Below the pieces are notes generated by a model. That model was not told the origin of the DNA, searched no databases, and worked only from the letters and a program-made list of their open reading frames with translations. Positions 17,610 through 27,017 of a stretch of 64,000 nt of DNA are shown in pieces. This stretch comes from Lelliottia jeotgali (GTDB taxonomy: Bacteria; Pseudomonadota; Gammaproteobacteria; Enterobacterales; Enterobacteriaceae): positions 3,720,001 through 3,784,000 of the forward strand of contig CP018628.1 in NCBI GenBank assembly GCA_002271215.1, given 5' to 3'. Position 1 is the first letter of the stretch; every line of letters begins with the position of its first letter. The position numbers and the translations under genes are program-made.

Positions 17610-19475
17610 CTATTTATCCTTCTCGACGAGCAGCGGTTCGATATCGCTCTCTTTCTTGATAACCAGTGAATCATCTCCGCGCAGACAGGTCCCGCCATAG
17701 TTGCCGCCGACGGTAAAAGTACATACCTGAATGTATTTCCCGTCCACTTTTGGCAAGCACCACAGCTGCTGATAGATATTTTTGCGATCGATAAATTTGC
17801 CGCTGGATTTATCCAGCAGCTCTTCTTCAGCGCTGATCAGATCGATATTGCTGCCACAACGACCGGCAATAGGTTTCACCGCGTAACCGGTTTTGCTCAG
17901 CAGTTCGTTGACCTCGAAATCCGTATCCAGCAGGTAACGATGGTTAGGGAACAGCTGCCACAGCACCGGAAGAATCGCTTTGTTACCGGGGATCACCGTC
18001 CACAGCGGTTCGAAGACCAGCACTTCCGGGCGCAGCAGAACGTCAATTAAACGCACCTCTTTCTGCGGATGACCGGTGCGAATCGGCACGGCGGCGTATT
18101 CGGTTTCGCTAACTTCACGCACCTGCTCGATGGCCGTTTCCCACGCCCAGGTTTTCCACACGCAGTTCACGTGGCGGCCTTCATCGTCGATCAGTTGCCC
18201 CGCCGTATCCCAGCTCAACGCTTCCAGCCCGTGCAGAATTTTGGTCTCAAAGCCCGCCTGCATCAGGGAACGTTGAATAAATAACGCGTGGTAATCCTCT
18301 TCGATATCATTGTCTTGCATGATATGCACAAACGGACGCGCGTTGCTGTGTTTCCACGCCCCGGTGAGTTCTTCGAGCAGCCCTTCCGCCGGGTTGTGCC
18401 CGGTTCCGCGATAGCCGTTTTTCACCCACTCTTCGAGGATTAAGCCCCCTTCCGTATGACACGAGGCCGAATCAGCGTTGTATTCGTAAACTTTCAGCCC
18501 GCGCTCATCCATACAAAAATCCATACGACCGGTGATCATATGGTGACGACGCCACTGCCAGGAGAGACGCAGGCGCGGCCAGAGGATTTTCGGGATGTCG
18601 AAAAGCGCGAGTAAATTGTCGTCTTTCAGCACTTTGTCGGTGGCGTGGAGATACATCAGATGCAGCTCGTTGGTGGCTTTGATCAGCTCCTGCTCGGCGC
18701 TTTCGGTGATCGTGAAATACTGGCAGGGATCTTTGTTGATCACATGACCATTGGCGCGAACGTAAGCCTGCTGAAGCGCATCGTTTTCGTTGAGCCATTT
18801 GCCGTCAAACTGGCGTTTGTTGGGCAGTCGCGCCCCGCTGATTTTCAGCTGTTCGCCGCCAATTTCCGGCTGCGGCAGGCTGTGTTCGGTATCGTCGGTC
18901 TGGATCATCCAGCCCAGAATCGTGGTATCTGTGAAGGTGTCATGCAGGGTGTAGCAGCCCTTTTCGACCGACAGACGCAGCTCGCGCGTCCACTGTTGGC
19001 CGACAGGCAGCGGCGAGTGGATCACGTTTTGCTCGGCAATACGCACTTTATCGCCCATCAATTGGGTGATAACCGCCACGTGGCCAGTCTCATGAAACTC
19101 ACCGCCCTTTTGCCAGATCAGCAATGATCCGGCTTCTGGCGCGCGTTGTGATCCGTTGGCAAAGGCCTGCAGCGGCAGGATGGTGTCGTTTACCACGGCG
19201 CGCAGGAAGCGCAGGGAGAAAATCTCCCACGCCATACCGACGTCGGTAAAGACCATGCCGTAGTTGAGGAACAAAAAGCGGCGCGCGAACTCGACGCACT
19301 GCCATTTGTGGCCCATGTATTCGTTAGCAACATAGCTGCGAAAATCCGCGTCCTCGGGATAGTGCCGCGGGTCCAGGCTGCTGTAATTCGAAGAGTAAAT
19401 GGCCACGCCACCCGGCGCATAACCTAACAACGTCCCAAACGGAGCGTCACTGCTTAACTTTCCATTTTTACGCAT
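17610..19475 (-). CDS. gss: Bifunctional glutathionylspermidine synthetase/amidase
   Basis: 621 residues, the length of E. coli Gss. The N-terminal CHAP-type amidase domain (about 1-200) has the nucleophile Cys60 in WQCVEF and His132 in ETGHVAV; the C-terminal ATP-grasp synthetase (about 205-615) has the expected family regions (FCMDERGLKVYEYN, TGLKPI-like loops such as YAVKPIAGRCGSNI). Links the glutathione glycine carboxylate to spermidine and hydrolyses the product again, a polyamine-thiol cycle used in redox control. In E. coli it is next to yghU; here a five-gene ABC importer separates them. Confidence 0.95.
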   Translation of the reverse strand: MRKNGKLSSDAPFGTLLGYAPGGVAIYSSNYSSLDPRHYPEDADFRSYVANEYMGHKWQCVEFARRFLFLNYGMVFTDVGMAWEIFSLRFLRAVVNDTILPLQAFANGSQRAPEAGSLLIWQKGGEFHETGHVAVITQLMGDKVRIAEQNVIHSPLPVGQQWTRELRLSVEKGCYTLHDTFTDTTILGWMIQTDDTEHSLPQPEIGGEQLKISGARLPNKRQFDGKWLNENDALQQAYVRANGHVINKDPCQYFTITESAEQELIKATNELHLMYLHATDKVLKDDNLLALFDIPKILWPRLRLSWQWRRHHMITGRMDFCMDERGLKVYEYNADSASCHTEGGLILEEWVKNGYRGTGHNPAEGLLEELTGAWKHSNARPFVHIMQDNDIEEDYHALFIQRSLMQAGFETKILHGLEALSWDTAGQLIDDEGRHVNCVWKTWAWETAIEQVREVSETEYAAVPIRTGHPQKEVRLIDVLLRPEVLVFEPLWTVIPGNKAILPVLWQLFPNHRYLLDTDFEVNELLSKTGYAVKPIAGRCGSNIDLISAEEELLDKSSGKFIDRKNIYQQLWCLPKVDGKYIQVCTFTVGGNYGGTCLRGDDSLVIKKESDIEPLLVEKDK

Positions 19476-19604
19476 GAATCCAACCTAAAAAGGCAGGCGG
19501 CAAGAGGATGAAGGTTGTCGTCTGCACGTTGATAATAATCAGACAGAAGTGGATTTATCATACACCTGATAACGGGGAAATTCACAGCGTAGGCCCTGGT
19601 CATT

Positions 19605-19742
19605 GTAGGCCGGGCAAGCGTTAGCGCCGCCCGGCTTTCAGGCCGCAACGCCGCTTTTGCCGGGTGGCGGCTGCGCCTTACCCGGCCTACTTGTTCTGTG
19701 CGCTCTTTGTGCCGGGTGGCGGCTTCGCCTTACCCGGCCTAC
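19605..19742. repeat. Cluster of three REP palindromes
   Basis: Three REP-type palindromes (19605-19635, 19659-19690, 19711-19742) with the usual GCCGGGTGGCGGCT...CCCGGCCTAC pattern. The third overlaps the 3' end of the ABC ATPase gene: its TAG stop at 19739-19741 lies inside the repeat. Confidence 0.9.
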
Positions 19743-20713
19743 AAATCCAACCAACACGCTGCGAAATGCCCAGGCGAGATCTCCTGCATCGCAGGTTCTT
19801 GCGCCTGACAAACGGGCATCGCGTGCGGGCAGCGGCTGCAAAACTTACAGCCGGGAAGCGCCGACGTGGGACCGGGGATTTCTCCGCGCAGAGTCGCTTG
19901 ATCCAGGTGTCGAATGCGCGGGTCGGGCAGCGGTACGGCGGCCAGCAGTGCGCGGGTATAGGGATGCGCCGGATGGGAATACAGTTCGCCCGCCGGGGCC
20001 ACTTCCACCAGCTTGCCGAGATACATCACTCCGATACGACTGGAGATATGGCGCACCATCGACAGATCGTGGGCGATAAACAGATAGGTCAGCCCCAGCT
20101 CCTGCTGCAGATCCTGCAAAATGTTCACCACCTGGGCCTGCACCGAGACGTCCAGCGCCGAGAGCGGCTCATCGCACAGCACAAATTCCGGTCGCACCGA
20201 CAATGCACGCGCAATGCTAATGCGCTGGCGTTGGCCGCCGCTAAACTCATGGGGAAAACGTTGCAGATGTTCCTGTTTAAGCCCCACTTTATAGAGCAGC
20301 GTTTCAGTACGCTCTCGTTGCTCCTCACGGCTGTAACCGTGGATCTGCATCGGCTCGGCCACCAGTTGCTGTACCGTCATCCCTGGATTGAGCGACGAAT
20401 ACGGGTCCTGGAAAATAGCCTGCATTCTTTTACGCAGCGGTTTCAGCTGTTTCTCACTCATCTGCGCAATATCTTGCCCGTCAAAGTGAATCTCACCGGA
20501 GGTGATATCGAACAGGCGCAGCATCGCGCGTCCCAGCGTCGATTTACCACAACCGGATTCGCCGACCAGTCCAAAAGTTTCACCGCGCTGAATATCAAAG
20601 CTCACGCCATCAACCGCTTTCACCGCCACGCCTTTACGCAGCAGTCCTCCCTGAGCGTGATAGTGCTTGTGCAGTTCACGCACGCTCACTAACGGCCTGT
20701 TTTGCTCGCTCAT
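19739..20713 (-). CDS. Peptide-type ABC importer ATPase (DppF/OppF family)
   Basis: 324 residues: Walker [10 protein letters not shown], signature SGGQRQR, Walker B FVLCDEP, and the oligopeptide-type C-terminal extension with a Cys-rich iron-sulphur-like motif ([14 protein letters not shown]). Starts with ATGA overlap to the upstream ATPase, so the two are coupled. The pair forms the nucleotide-binding heterodimer powering the DppB/DppC-type permeases upstream. The stop codon falls in a REP palindrome. Confidence 0.9.
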   Translation of the reverse strand: MSEQNRPLVSVRELHKHYHAQGGLLRKGVAVKAVDGVSFDIQRGETFGLVGESGCGKSTLGRAMLRLFDITSGEIHFDGQDIAQMSEKQLKPLRKRMQAIFQDPYSSLNPGMTVQQLVAEPMQIHGYSREEQRERTETLLYKVGLKQEHLQRFPHEFSGGQRQRISIARALSVRPEFVLCDEPLSALDVSVQAQVVNILQDLQQELGLTYLFIAHDLSMVRHISSRIGVMYLGKLVEVAPAGELYSHPAHPYTRALLAAVPLPDPRIRHLDQATLRGEIPGPTSALPGCKFCSRCPHAMPVCQAQEPAMQEISPGHFAACWLDL

Positions 20714-21687
20714 ACCTGAACCTCCTTATCAGCCCATAACCAGCAGGCCGCGCGGTGGCCCTCTCCGACGGAATAAAATGCCGGTTGGCGATCACACTGC
20801 GGCATCCGTTTTGGACAGCGCTCGGCAAACGGACAGCCCGGCGGCGGATTGAGCAAACCAGGTGGCGTACCTTCGATGGGTGACAGACGTTGATTCGCCT
20901 CGTCCGGGCGCGGGAGTGACGCCAACAATCCTTGGGTATACGGATGCGCCGGGCGGTAAAAAATATCCTCCACGCTGCCCTCCTCCATCACCAATCCGCC
21001 GTACATCACCACCACCCGACTGCACACCTGCGCCACCACGCCGAGATCGTGAGTGATCAGCAGAATGGCGGTCTGCGTTTGCTGTTGCAGGCTTTTCAAC
21101 AGACGCAAAATTTGCGCCTGAATGGTCACGTCCAGCGCGGTCGTGGGTTCGTCGGCAATCAGCAGTTTCGGGTTACAGGAGAGCGCGATAGCAATCATCA
21201 CGCGCTGGCGCATCCCGCCGCTAAACTCGTGTGGATACTGATCGTAACGGCGCTCCGCTTCGGCAATACCGACTTTTTCGAGCATGGCGATCGCCGACGC
21301 CTTCGCCGCCTTTTTAGACAGGCCTTTATTGCGCACCAGGATCTCCGCCATCTGCTTGCCGATGGTCACCACCGGATTCAGCGCGGTCATCGGGTCCTGG
21401 AAAATCATCGCAATCTCGTTCCCGCGAATTTTGCGCATTTGCTCAGGCGTTTTGCGCGCCAGATCGTCATTCTGGAAACGAATGCTGCCACCGGAGATAT
21501 GTCCGTTGCTGCCGAGCAGCTGAATAATCGATTTACAGGTGACGCTTTTCCCGCACCCGGATTCCCCGACGATGCCGACAAGTTCTCCCGCTTGCACATG
21601 AAAGCTCACGCCGCGCACTGCCTGCACATCACCGTCGCGGGTGTGAAATGAAGTTTGCAGGTTCTCGAGTTCTAATAAGTTATTCAT
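20710..21687 (-). CDS. Peptide-type ABC importer ATPase (DppD/OppD family)
   Basis: 325 residues from ATG 21687, which overlaps the permease stop (ATGAATAA) and has GGGAGC nine bases upstream; the open frame extends 13 codons further but without a start context. Walker A GESGCGKS, signature SGGMRQR, Walker B LLIADEP, and the C-terminal Cys motif ([14 protein letters not shown]). Partner of the DppF-type ATPase. Confidence 0.9.
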   Translation of the reverse strand: MNNLLELENLQTSFHTRDGDVQAVRGVSFHVQAGELVGIVGESGCGKSVTCKSIIQLLGSNGHISGGSIRFQNDDLARKTPEQMRKIRGNEIAMIFQDPMTALNPVVTIGKQMAEILVRNKGLSKKAAKASAIAMLEKVGIAEAERRYDQYPHEFSGGMRQRVMIAIALSCNPKLLIADEPTTALDVTIQAQILRLLKSLQQQTQTAILLITHDLGVVAQVCSRVVVMYGGLVMEEGSVEDIFYRPAHPYTQGLLASLPRPDEANQRLSPIEGTPPGLLNPPPGCPFAERCPKRMPQCDRQPAFYSVGEGHRAACWLWADKEVQV

Positions 21688-22525
21688 CGCGGTTCGCTCC
21701 CGGCTCAAAGGCGGTGCGGAAGACATCGCCGAGCACGTTAAAACTGAACACCGTCAGCAAAATCAAAATGCCGGGGAACATCGCCAGCCAGGAGGCTTCG
21801 CCAATGTATGACTGGGCGTTGTTGAGCATACTTCCCCACGACGCCGCTGGCGCTTGCACGCCCAGACCGAGAAAACTGAGCGTCGATTCCATCAAAATGG
21901 CCGAGGCAATATTGAGCGTGGCGGCGACGATGACGGTCGGCAACACGCCGGGAATGATGTGGCGCACGATGATCCGCAGCGGATGTTCGCCCGACGCGCG
22001 GGCATAGAGAACATACTCGCGCTCTTTGACTGACAGAGTTTCAGCACGCACCAGTCGGGACATGCTCATCCAGGTCAACAGACTGATAATCAGGATGATA
22101 TTATCTACGCCTGGCTTCAGATAGGCGTTGACCACCAGCAGCAGGAAAAATGCCGGAATGGCCATCAGAATATCGACGGCGCGCATCATCAGGTTATCCA
22201 GCCAGCCACCAAAATAGCCACTGATAGTGCCCACGATCGTGCCAATCAGGGTGGAGAAAATCATCGCCAGAAAGCCGACCATCAGCGAGATTTGCCCGCC
22301 GTACAGGGCGCGCGTGAAGTAATCCCGCCCATATTCATCGGTGCCAAACCAGTGCGCGGCGTCAGGCGGTAGGGTACGCGCCCCGAGCGACATCTGATCG
22401 GGATCGTAAGGGCTCAGCCCCGCGCACAGCGCAGCGGCGATAAAAATAAACAGGACGAATAAAGAGAACTGCGCCGGACGATTGCGGCGCAGCTGGTGAC
22501 GAACTTGTTGCCAGCGTCTGCTCAT
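21680..22525 (-). CDS. Peptide-type ABC importer permease (DppC/GsiD family)
   Basis: 281 residues with an N-terminal OppC-type segment, about six membrane helices and the inner-membrane coupling loop (ASGEHPLRIIVRHIIPG, EAA-type motif). Contains the DGTDEYGRD-like start of the family's second block (WFGTDEYGRDYFTRALYGG region). Six bases separate it from the upstream permease stop; its own stop overlaps the next ATPase start. Confidence 0.9.
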   Translation of the reverse strand: MSRRWQQVRHQLRRNRPAQFSLFVLFIFIAAALCAGLSPYDPDQMSLGARTLPPDAAHWFGTDEYGRDYFTRALYGGQISLMVGFLAMIFSTLIGTIVGTISGYFGGWLDNLMMRAVDILMAIPAFFLLLVVNAYLKPGVDNIILIISLLTWMSMSRLVRAETLSVKEREYVLYARASGEHPLRIIVRHIIPGVLPTVIVAATLNIASAILMESTLSFLGLGVQAPAASWGSMLNNAQSYIGEASWLAMFPGILILLTVFSFNVLGDVFRTAFEPGANRDE

Positions 22526-22531
22526 CCGGGG

Positions 22532-23485
22532 CTACCTCAGTGTACGAATGCGGGGATCGGCGAAGCGATAAAGCAGATCGGCGATCAGGTTACCGACGAT
22601 CAGCATCATCGACGACAGCATGATGATCGCCATGATCAGCGGATAATCCAGGGAGGTGATCGACTGGATCCCAAGCAGTCCCATGCCCGGCCACGAGAAG
22701 ACGCTTTCAGTCACGTAAGCTCCAACCACCAGCTCGCCAAACGACAGACCAAACAGGGTGATCACCGGCAGCAGCACGTTTTTCAGCACATGCCGGAACA
22801 GGATACTGGTGCGTGTGGCACCGTATGCGAGCTGAGTTTGTACATAGTCAGCGGACAGTTGGGAAATGGTGTTCGAGCGGATATAGCGCACGTAGCTGGA
22901 GAGGTTATAGAAGGTCAGCGCAATGCACGGCAGCACGCCGTGACGCACCACGTCCAGCCAGTTGTCATCCATGCCGATGGTGCGCATCCCCATGCTCGGA
23001 AACCAGTTAAGCTGCACGGCAAAAACGGTGATGAGCAGAATACCGAACCAGAAAATTGGCACAGAAATGCCAATATAGGCGAACAGGTTCAGGATGTGAT
23101 CCAACCATCGGTGCTTGAATGCTCCAGCCAACAGGCCCAGCGGGATCGCCAGCACAATCGCCATCAGCAGAGACGCGCCCATCAGCCCGAGCGTGGCCGG
23201 AATGCGCTCGCCGATCATCTCCAGCACCGGGCGGTGGTAAATCAGCGAATAGCCCAGATCGCCCTGCAACACGTTTTTCAGCCATAGAACGTATTGCGTC
23301 ACTAAAGGCTTATCCAGCCCCATGCTCTGGCGGATACGCTCGATATCTTCCGGGGCCATCCTCGGCGTGATATACGCCGCCACCGGATCGCCGGGCGCGA
23401 GTTTGACCAGCAAAAACGCCACCAGCGAAATAAAGAACAGCATCGGCAGCAATTGCAGCAACCGACGCGTCAGTAATGTATTCAC
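22532..23485 (-). CDS. Peptide-type ABC importer permease (DppB/GsiC family)
   Basis: 317 residues, begins at GTG 23485 (no nearby ATG; AAGGG upstream). Typical DppB topology: N-terminal helix, a large periplasmic loop, then about five helices with the EAA-type motif (AYGATRTSILFRHVLKN). Together with the downstream permease it forms the membrane channel. It follows a strong terminator hairpin placed after the binding-protein gene, so it is probably expressed at a lower level than the binding protein. Confidence 0.9.
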   Translation of the reverse strand: MNTLLTRRLLQLLPMLFFISLVAFLLVKLAPGDPVAAYITPRMAPEDIERIRQSMGLDKPLVTQYVLWLKNVLQGDLGYSLIYHRPVLEMIGERIPATLGLMGASLLMAIVLAIPLGLLAGAFKHRWLDHILNLFAYIGISVPIFWFGILLITVFAVQLNWFPSMGMRTIGMDDNWLDVVRHGVLPCIALTFYNLSSYVRYIRSNTISQLSADYVQTQLAYGATRTSILFRHVLKNVLLPVITLFGLSFGELVVGAYVTESVFSWPGMGLLGIQSITSLDYPLIMAIIMLSSMMLIVGNLIADLLYRFADPRIRTLR

Positions 23486-23506
23486 GACTTGCCCTTACGT
23501 GTAGAC

Positions 23507-23533
23507 AAAAAGCCCCGGTCAACTGACCGGGGC
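23507..23533 (-). terminator. Intra-operon hairpin between binding protein and permeases
   Basis: GCCCCGGTCA pairs with TGACCGGGGC around a 2-base loop, followed on the minus strand by TTTTT. It lies within the 54-base gap between the binding-protein stop and the permease start, so partial termination would give excess binding protein, a known arrangement in ABC importer operons. Confidence 0.85.
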
Positions 23534-23539
23534 AACAGC

Positions 23540-25129
23540 TTATTTTTGATAGATTTTGGAAAGATCCTGGAACATATAAACCGGTTTAGGTTCTGCTTCC
23601 TGGGTGCCGCCGAAGCGTTTATCCACTGCCACCGTCGCGTTGGTGTACGAGATCGGGTAGTAGGTCATGTCGTTCGCCACGGTCTGCTGAATTTGCTTGT
23701 AGATGTCAGCACGTTTCGCAGGGTCGGTTTCTACCGCACCTTTGTCCCACAGGGCGTCGAACTGCGGATTTTTATAGTGCGCATAGTTATAGGCTTCGTT
23801 GCTCATGAACAGCGATTTGTAGCCATCCGGCTCGGCGCCCATGATGTAACCGCCCAGATTCAGCTCCCACGCGGTGTTGTTCATATCCAGGCTGCGCTGG
23901 GACATTGCGTTGGAATCCAGCGGCATCAGTTCGACGTTCACGCCGATGCCTTTCAGCTGCTGCTGGATGTAGAGCGCCATGCTCTCCTGAGTTTTGTTGG
24001 TGTTCACATAAGCCAGACGCAGCTTGAGATCGGCGGGTGCGCCGGACGCTTTCAGCAGATCTTTGGCTTTTTGCTGATCGAATTTGTACTGCTCAACGTC
24101 GTTAGTCTGATACAGCGTGTCCGGCGTCAGGAACGAGGTGGCCGGTTTAGCGTAATCCAGCGAGGTGAACGCGGTTTGCGTCAACTCGTCTTTGTTGATG
24201 GCATACGCAATCGCCTGACGCAGCTCTTTGCTCTTCATCACCGGCACGTTCTGGTTGAAGGTCATGTACGCCAGACGGCCTTCCGGGTAGACCACAAAAT
24301 CAAACTTGCCGGTGTTTTTCAGGCGGCTGACGTCCTGTGGGTCGACCATCTTCAGATTGATTTCGCCGTTTTGCAGGGCGAGGTTTGCCGAGTTGCTGTC
24401 TTTGGCAAAACGGTAGGTCACGGAATCGAGCTTCGCTTTGCCGTTCCAGTAATCGTCAAAGCGGGTCAGGGAATAATATTGCCCGGCGCGATACTCTTTA
24501 AACTTGAACGGACCGGAACCGACCGGCGCATCGTTTTTGGTGCTCTTTTCCAGATCGTCTTCTTTCGCGAACACATGTTCAGGAATCGGGTAGATCTGCA
24601 CCAGGGTTCCAGCAAATGCCGCGCTGACCTGCGGTAATGTGAATTTAACGGTGCGATCGTCAACCTTACTGACTTCTACTGGCTTACCGCCGTAAGTGAA
24701 CATGCTGCGGAAGAAGCTGTGCTGTTTAGCTTCAAGGAGTTTATTGAAGGTGAAAACCACGTCTTCGGCGGTCAGCGGCTGCCCGTCCTGCCATTTCAGA
24801 TTTGGTTTTAAGGTCAGGGTGTAGCTGAGATTATCGGCGGACGGCGTCAGGCTTTCGGCAAGACCCCATTCGATTTTGCCGTCGTTAAAACTGTAGAGCG
24901 GAGCGTAAAGCGCCTGCATGATAGTCAGCGTGGTGCGGTCGCTGGCGTACAGCGGATTCACGGCCAGTGGATCGCCGGAGGTAATACCGATAATCAGCGA
25001 ACCACCGTCTTTTGGCGCATCGCTTTTTGCCGCTGGCGCGTTCGCCGTTTCATTCTTTTTAGCATCATCACAGCCCGCTGCGGCCAACGCCAAGGACACC
25101 AGAACAGCAGATAACAGTAGCTTGCGCAT
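23540..25129 (-). CDS. Family 5 ABC solute-binding lipoprotein
   Basis: 529 residues from ATG 25129 (AAGGAG upstream). The open frame extends 32 codons further but this start gives a clean lipoprotein signal: MRKLLLSA, then lipobox AAAGC at about residue 20. The mature part matches the DppA/OppA family (SBP_bac_5): GDPLAVNPLYASD, WQDGQPLTAEDVVFTF and PVGSGPFKFKEY. Binds peptides or similar solutes at the outer face of the inner membrane for the permease pair downstream. Substrate unknown; flanking gss and yghU suggest, but do not show, a glutathione-related or polyamine-related ligand. Confidence 0.9.
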   Translation of the reverse strand: MRKLLLSAVLVSLALAAAGCDDAKKNETANAPAAKSDAPKDGGSLIIGITSGDPLAVNPLYASDRTTLTIMQALYAPLYSFNDGKIEWGLAESLTPSADNLSYTLTLKPNLKWQDGQPLTAEDVVFTFNKLLEAKQHSFFRSMFTYGGKPVEVSKVDDRTVKFTLPQVSAAFAGTLVQIYPIPEHVFAKEDDLEKSTKNDAPVGSGPFKFKEYRAGQYYSLTRFDDYWNGKAKLDSVTYRFAKDSNSANLALQNGEINLKMVDPQDVSRLKNTGKFDFVVYPEGRLAYMTFNQNVPVMKSKELRQAIAYAINKDELTQTAFTSLDYAKPATSFLTPDTLYQTNDVEQYKFDQQKAKDLLKASGAPADLKLRLAYVNTNKTQESMALYIQQQLKGIGVNVELMPLDSNAMSQRSLDMNNTAWELNLGGYIMGAEPDGYKSLFMSNEAYNYAHYKNPQFDALWDKGAVETDPAKRADIYKQIQQTVANDMTYYPISYTNATVAVDKRFGGTQEAEPKPVYMFQDLSKIYQK

Positions 25130-25376
25130 ATCCAACTCACTCCTTGCCATAAAAGTATTTAATACTGAAAAGTTCTTTTTATTCAGAAGCATCATATTCA
25201 GCTTTGTCATATTGCGCATTAACAATGAAAATGCGATTTTCGATTAAGCTTATAACCGTTTTGATATATATAAGCGCCCGAAGGAATAGCGCCTAATCTA
25301 TTGCGCTCGCAACGTTAAATGGTTCACGAATCTCCTGCTACACTGCCTCAACACATCACTAAAAAGGCAGATCAAC

Positions 25377-26246
25377 ATGTCCGACAACACTTACCAGCCA
25401 CCGAAAGTGTGGGAATGGAAACAGAATAACAACGGCGGCGCGTTCGCCAATATCAACCGCCCGGTTTCTGGCGCAACCCATGACAAAGAGCTGCCGGTTG
25501 GCGCGCATCCGCTGCAGCTTTATTCCCTTGGCACGCCAAACGGCCAGAAAGTAACGATCATGCTGGAAGAGCTGCTGGCGCTCGGCGTGACGGGTGCGGA
25601 ATATGATGCGTGGCTGATCCGTATCGGCGAGGGCGATCAGTTCTCCAGCGGTTTTGTGGACGTGAACCCTAACTCGAAAATTCCGGCACTTCGTGACCAC
25701 TCAGTGAACCCGCCGCTGCGCGTATTTGAATCCGGTAATATCCTGCTGTACCTGGCAGAAAAATTCGGCCACTTGCTGCCAAAAGATCCGGCGGGACGCA
25801 CCGAAACTCTGAACTGGCTGTTCTGGCTGCAAGGCTCTGCTCCGTTCCTCGGCGGCGGTTTCGGTCATTTCTTCAACTATGCGCCGGTTAAGATTGAGTA
25901 CGCGATTGATCGTTTCACGATGGAGTCCAAACGCCTGCTCGACGTGCTGGATAAGCAGTTAGGTCGCGGTCGCTATGTGGCGGGTGATGAGTACAGCATT
26001 GCCGATATCGCCATCTGGCCGTGGTTCGGCAACGTGGTGCTCGGCAACGTCTACAACGCCGCCGAGTTCCTGGATGCGGGAAGTTACAAGAACGTCCAGC
26101 GCTGGGCAAAAGAAGTCGCCGAGCGCCCGGCGGTGAAACGCGGCCGTATCGTCAACCGGACCTTTGGCGAGCCGAGCGAACAGCTGCATGAACGTCATGC
26201 GGCGAGCGACTTCGATACCCACACCGAAGACAAACGTCCGGCCTAA
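25377..26246 (+). CDS. yghU: Glutathione-dependent disulphide-bond oxidoreductase YghU
   Basis: 289 residues. Glutathione S-transferase fold of the nu class: N-terminal thioredoxin-like domain (about 45-130; NPNSKIPALRD, FESGNILLYLAEKFG) and an all-helical C-terminal domain (about 135-265; YSIADIAIWPW). Known E. coli YghU binds two glutathiones and has disulphide-reductase activity. AAGGCAG lies before the ATG. Divergent from the ABC importer. Confidence 0.95.
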   Translation: MSDNTYQPPKVWEWKQNNNGGAFANINRPVSGATHDKELPVGAHPLQLYSLGTPNGQKVTIMLEELLALGVTGAEYDAWLIRIGEGDQFSSGFVDVNPNSKIPALRDHSVNPPLRVFESGNILLYLAEKFGHLLPKDPAGRTETLNWLFWLQGSAPFLGGGFGHFFNYAPVKIEYAIDRFTMESKRLLDVLDKQLGRGRYVAGDEYSIADIAIWPWFGNVVLGNVYNAAEFLDAGSYKNVQRWAKEVAERPAVKRGRIVNRTFGEPSEQLHERHAASDFDTHTEDKRPA

Positions 26247-26260
26247 TACGATGACACATT

Positions 26261-26330
26261 GCCCGGTGGCGCTGCGCTTACCGGGCCTACGTTTGTTTTG
26301 TAGGCCGGATAAGCGCAGCGCCATCCGGCA
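26261..26330. repeat. REP pair (BIME) between yghU and the ModA-like gene
   Basis: Two REP palindromes in opposite orientation (26261-26290 and 26300-26330), between convergent genes. Likely mRNA 3'-end barriers for both. Confidence 0.9.
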
Positions 26331-26333
26331 GAA

Positions 26334-27017
26334 TTACACGCCGAAACCTGCCTGCTGCAATATCGCCTTTGCCTTATCCGACTGTAAAAACTCCGCCAAA
26401 TTCTCTGCCTGTGGTGTCATCACTGCACAGGCATATTCCGCACGCGGGTTAATAGGCTCCGGAATGTTCAGGACGCTTAAACCGTTTATCTGACGAAGCT
26501 CAGGCGCGTAGCTGGCGTAGCCGATGAACAGATCCGCCTGACCACTCTGGATGACCCATTCTGCTGCCAGTTTACCTGTCGGAATCGACGCACTGTCTCG
26601 CCCACCGACCAGCGCCATTGCCCGCTCGCGCACCGCGATACCCGCTTCACCCATGCGCATAAACAGCTCCTGCGTATAGTCGCCAGAAGGGTCGCACCCC
26701 GCCGTTGACGTCGCCACCCGCAGGTCGGGACGCGTGAGCAAAGTGAACCAGTCATCGCCCTCGCGCAGCGCGTTGCTGCGCACGGTTAGACAAAGTGTGT
26801 TGCTGGCAAACGGCACCACGGAACGTGCTTGTCCTTGCTGGAGCAACGCCTGCGGATGGGCAACATTTGCAGACGCAAACAGATCGCACGGTTCCCCTGC
26901 TTCAATGCGTTCACGCAATAGCCCTGCCGGGCCAAACTGGGTGTCGACCGATTGCGGAAAGTGTGCCAGTAATGACGACCATACTTTGCGCAGGCTGCCC
27001 GCCGCCAGCACGCGCAT
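26334..27017 (-). CDS. ModA-like binding protein without a signal peptide
   Basis: 227 residues. The sequence starts at once with the mature ModA pattern (MRVLAAGSLRKVWSSLL), then CDLFASANVAHPQAL and late-domain IGYASYAPE, as in molybdate/tungstate-binding proteins (PBP type 2 fold). No signal sequence precedes it: the ATG overlaps the TGA of the upstream binding-protein gene (TGATG). So as encoded it should stay in the cytoplasm, unlike ordinary ModA. It could act as a cytoplasmic oxyanion-binding or accessory protein; function unproven. Confidence 0.75.
   Translation of the reverse strand: MRVLAAGSLRKVWSSLLAHFPQSVDTQFGPAGLLRERIEAGEPCDLFASANVAHPQALLQQGQARSVVPFASNTLCLTVRSNALREGDDWFTLLTRPDLRVATSTAGCDPSGDYTQELFMRMGEAGIAVRERAMALVGGRDSASIPTGKLAAEWVIQSGQADLFIGYASYAPELRQINGLSVLNIPEPINPRAEYACAVMTPQAENLAEFLQSDKAKAILQQAGFGV

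Noticed and set aside
23489-24637. 382-codon plus-strand frame opposite the solute-binding gene
   Set aside because: Antisense shadow; the minus-strand lipoprotein gene has clear family motifs.
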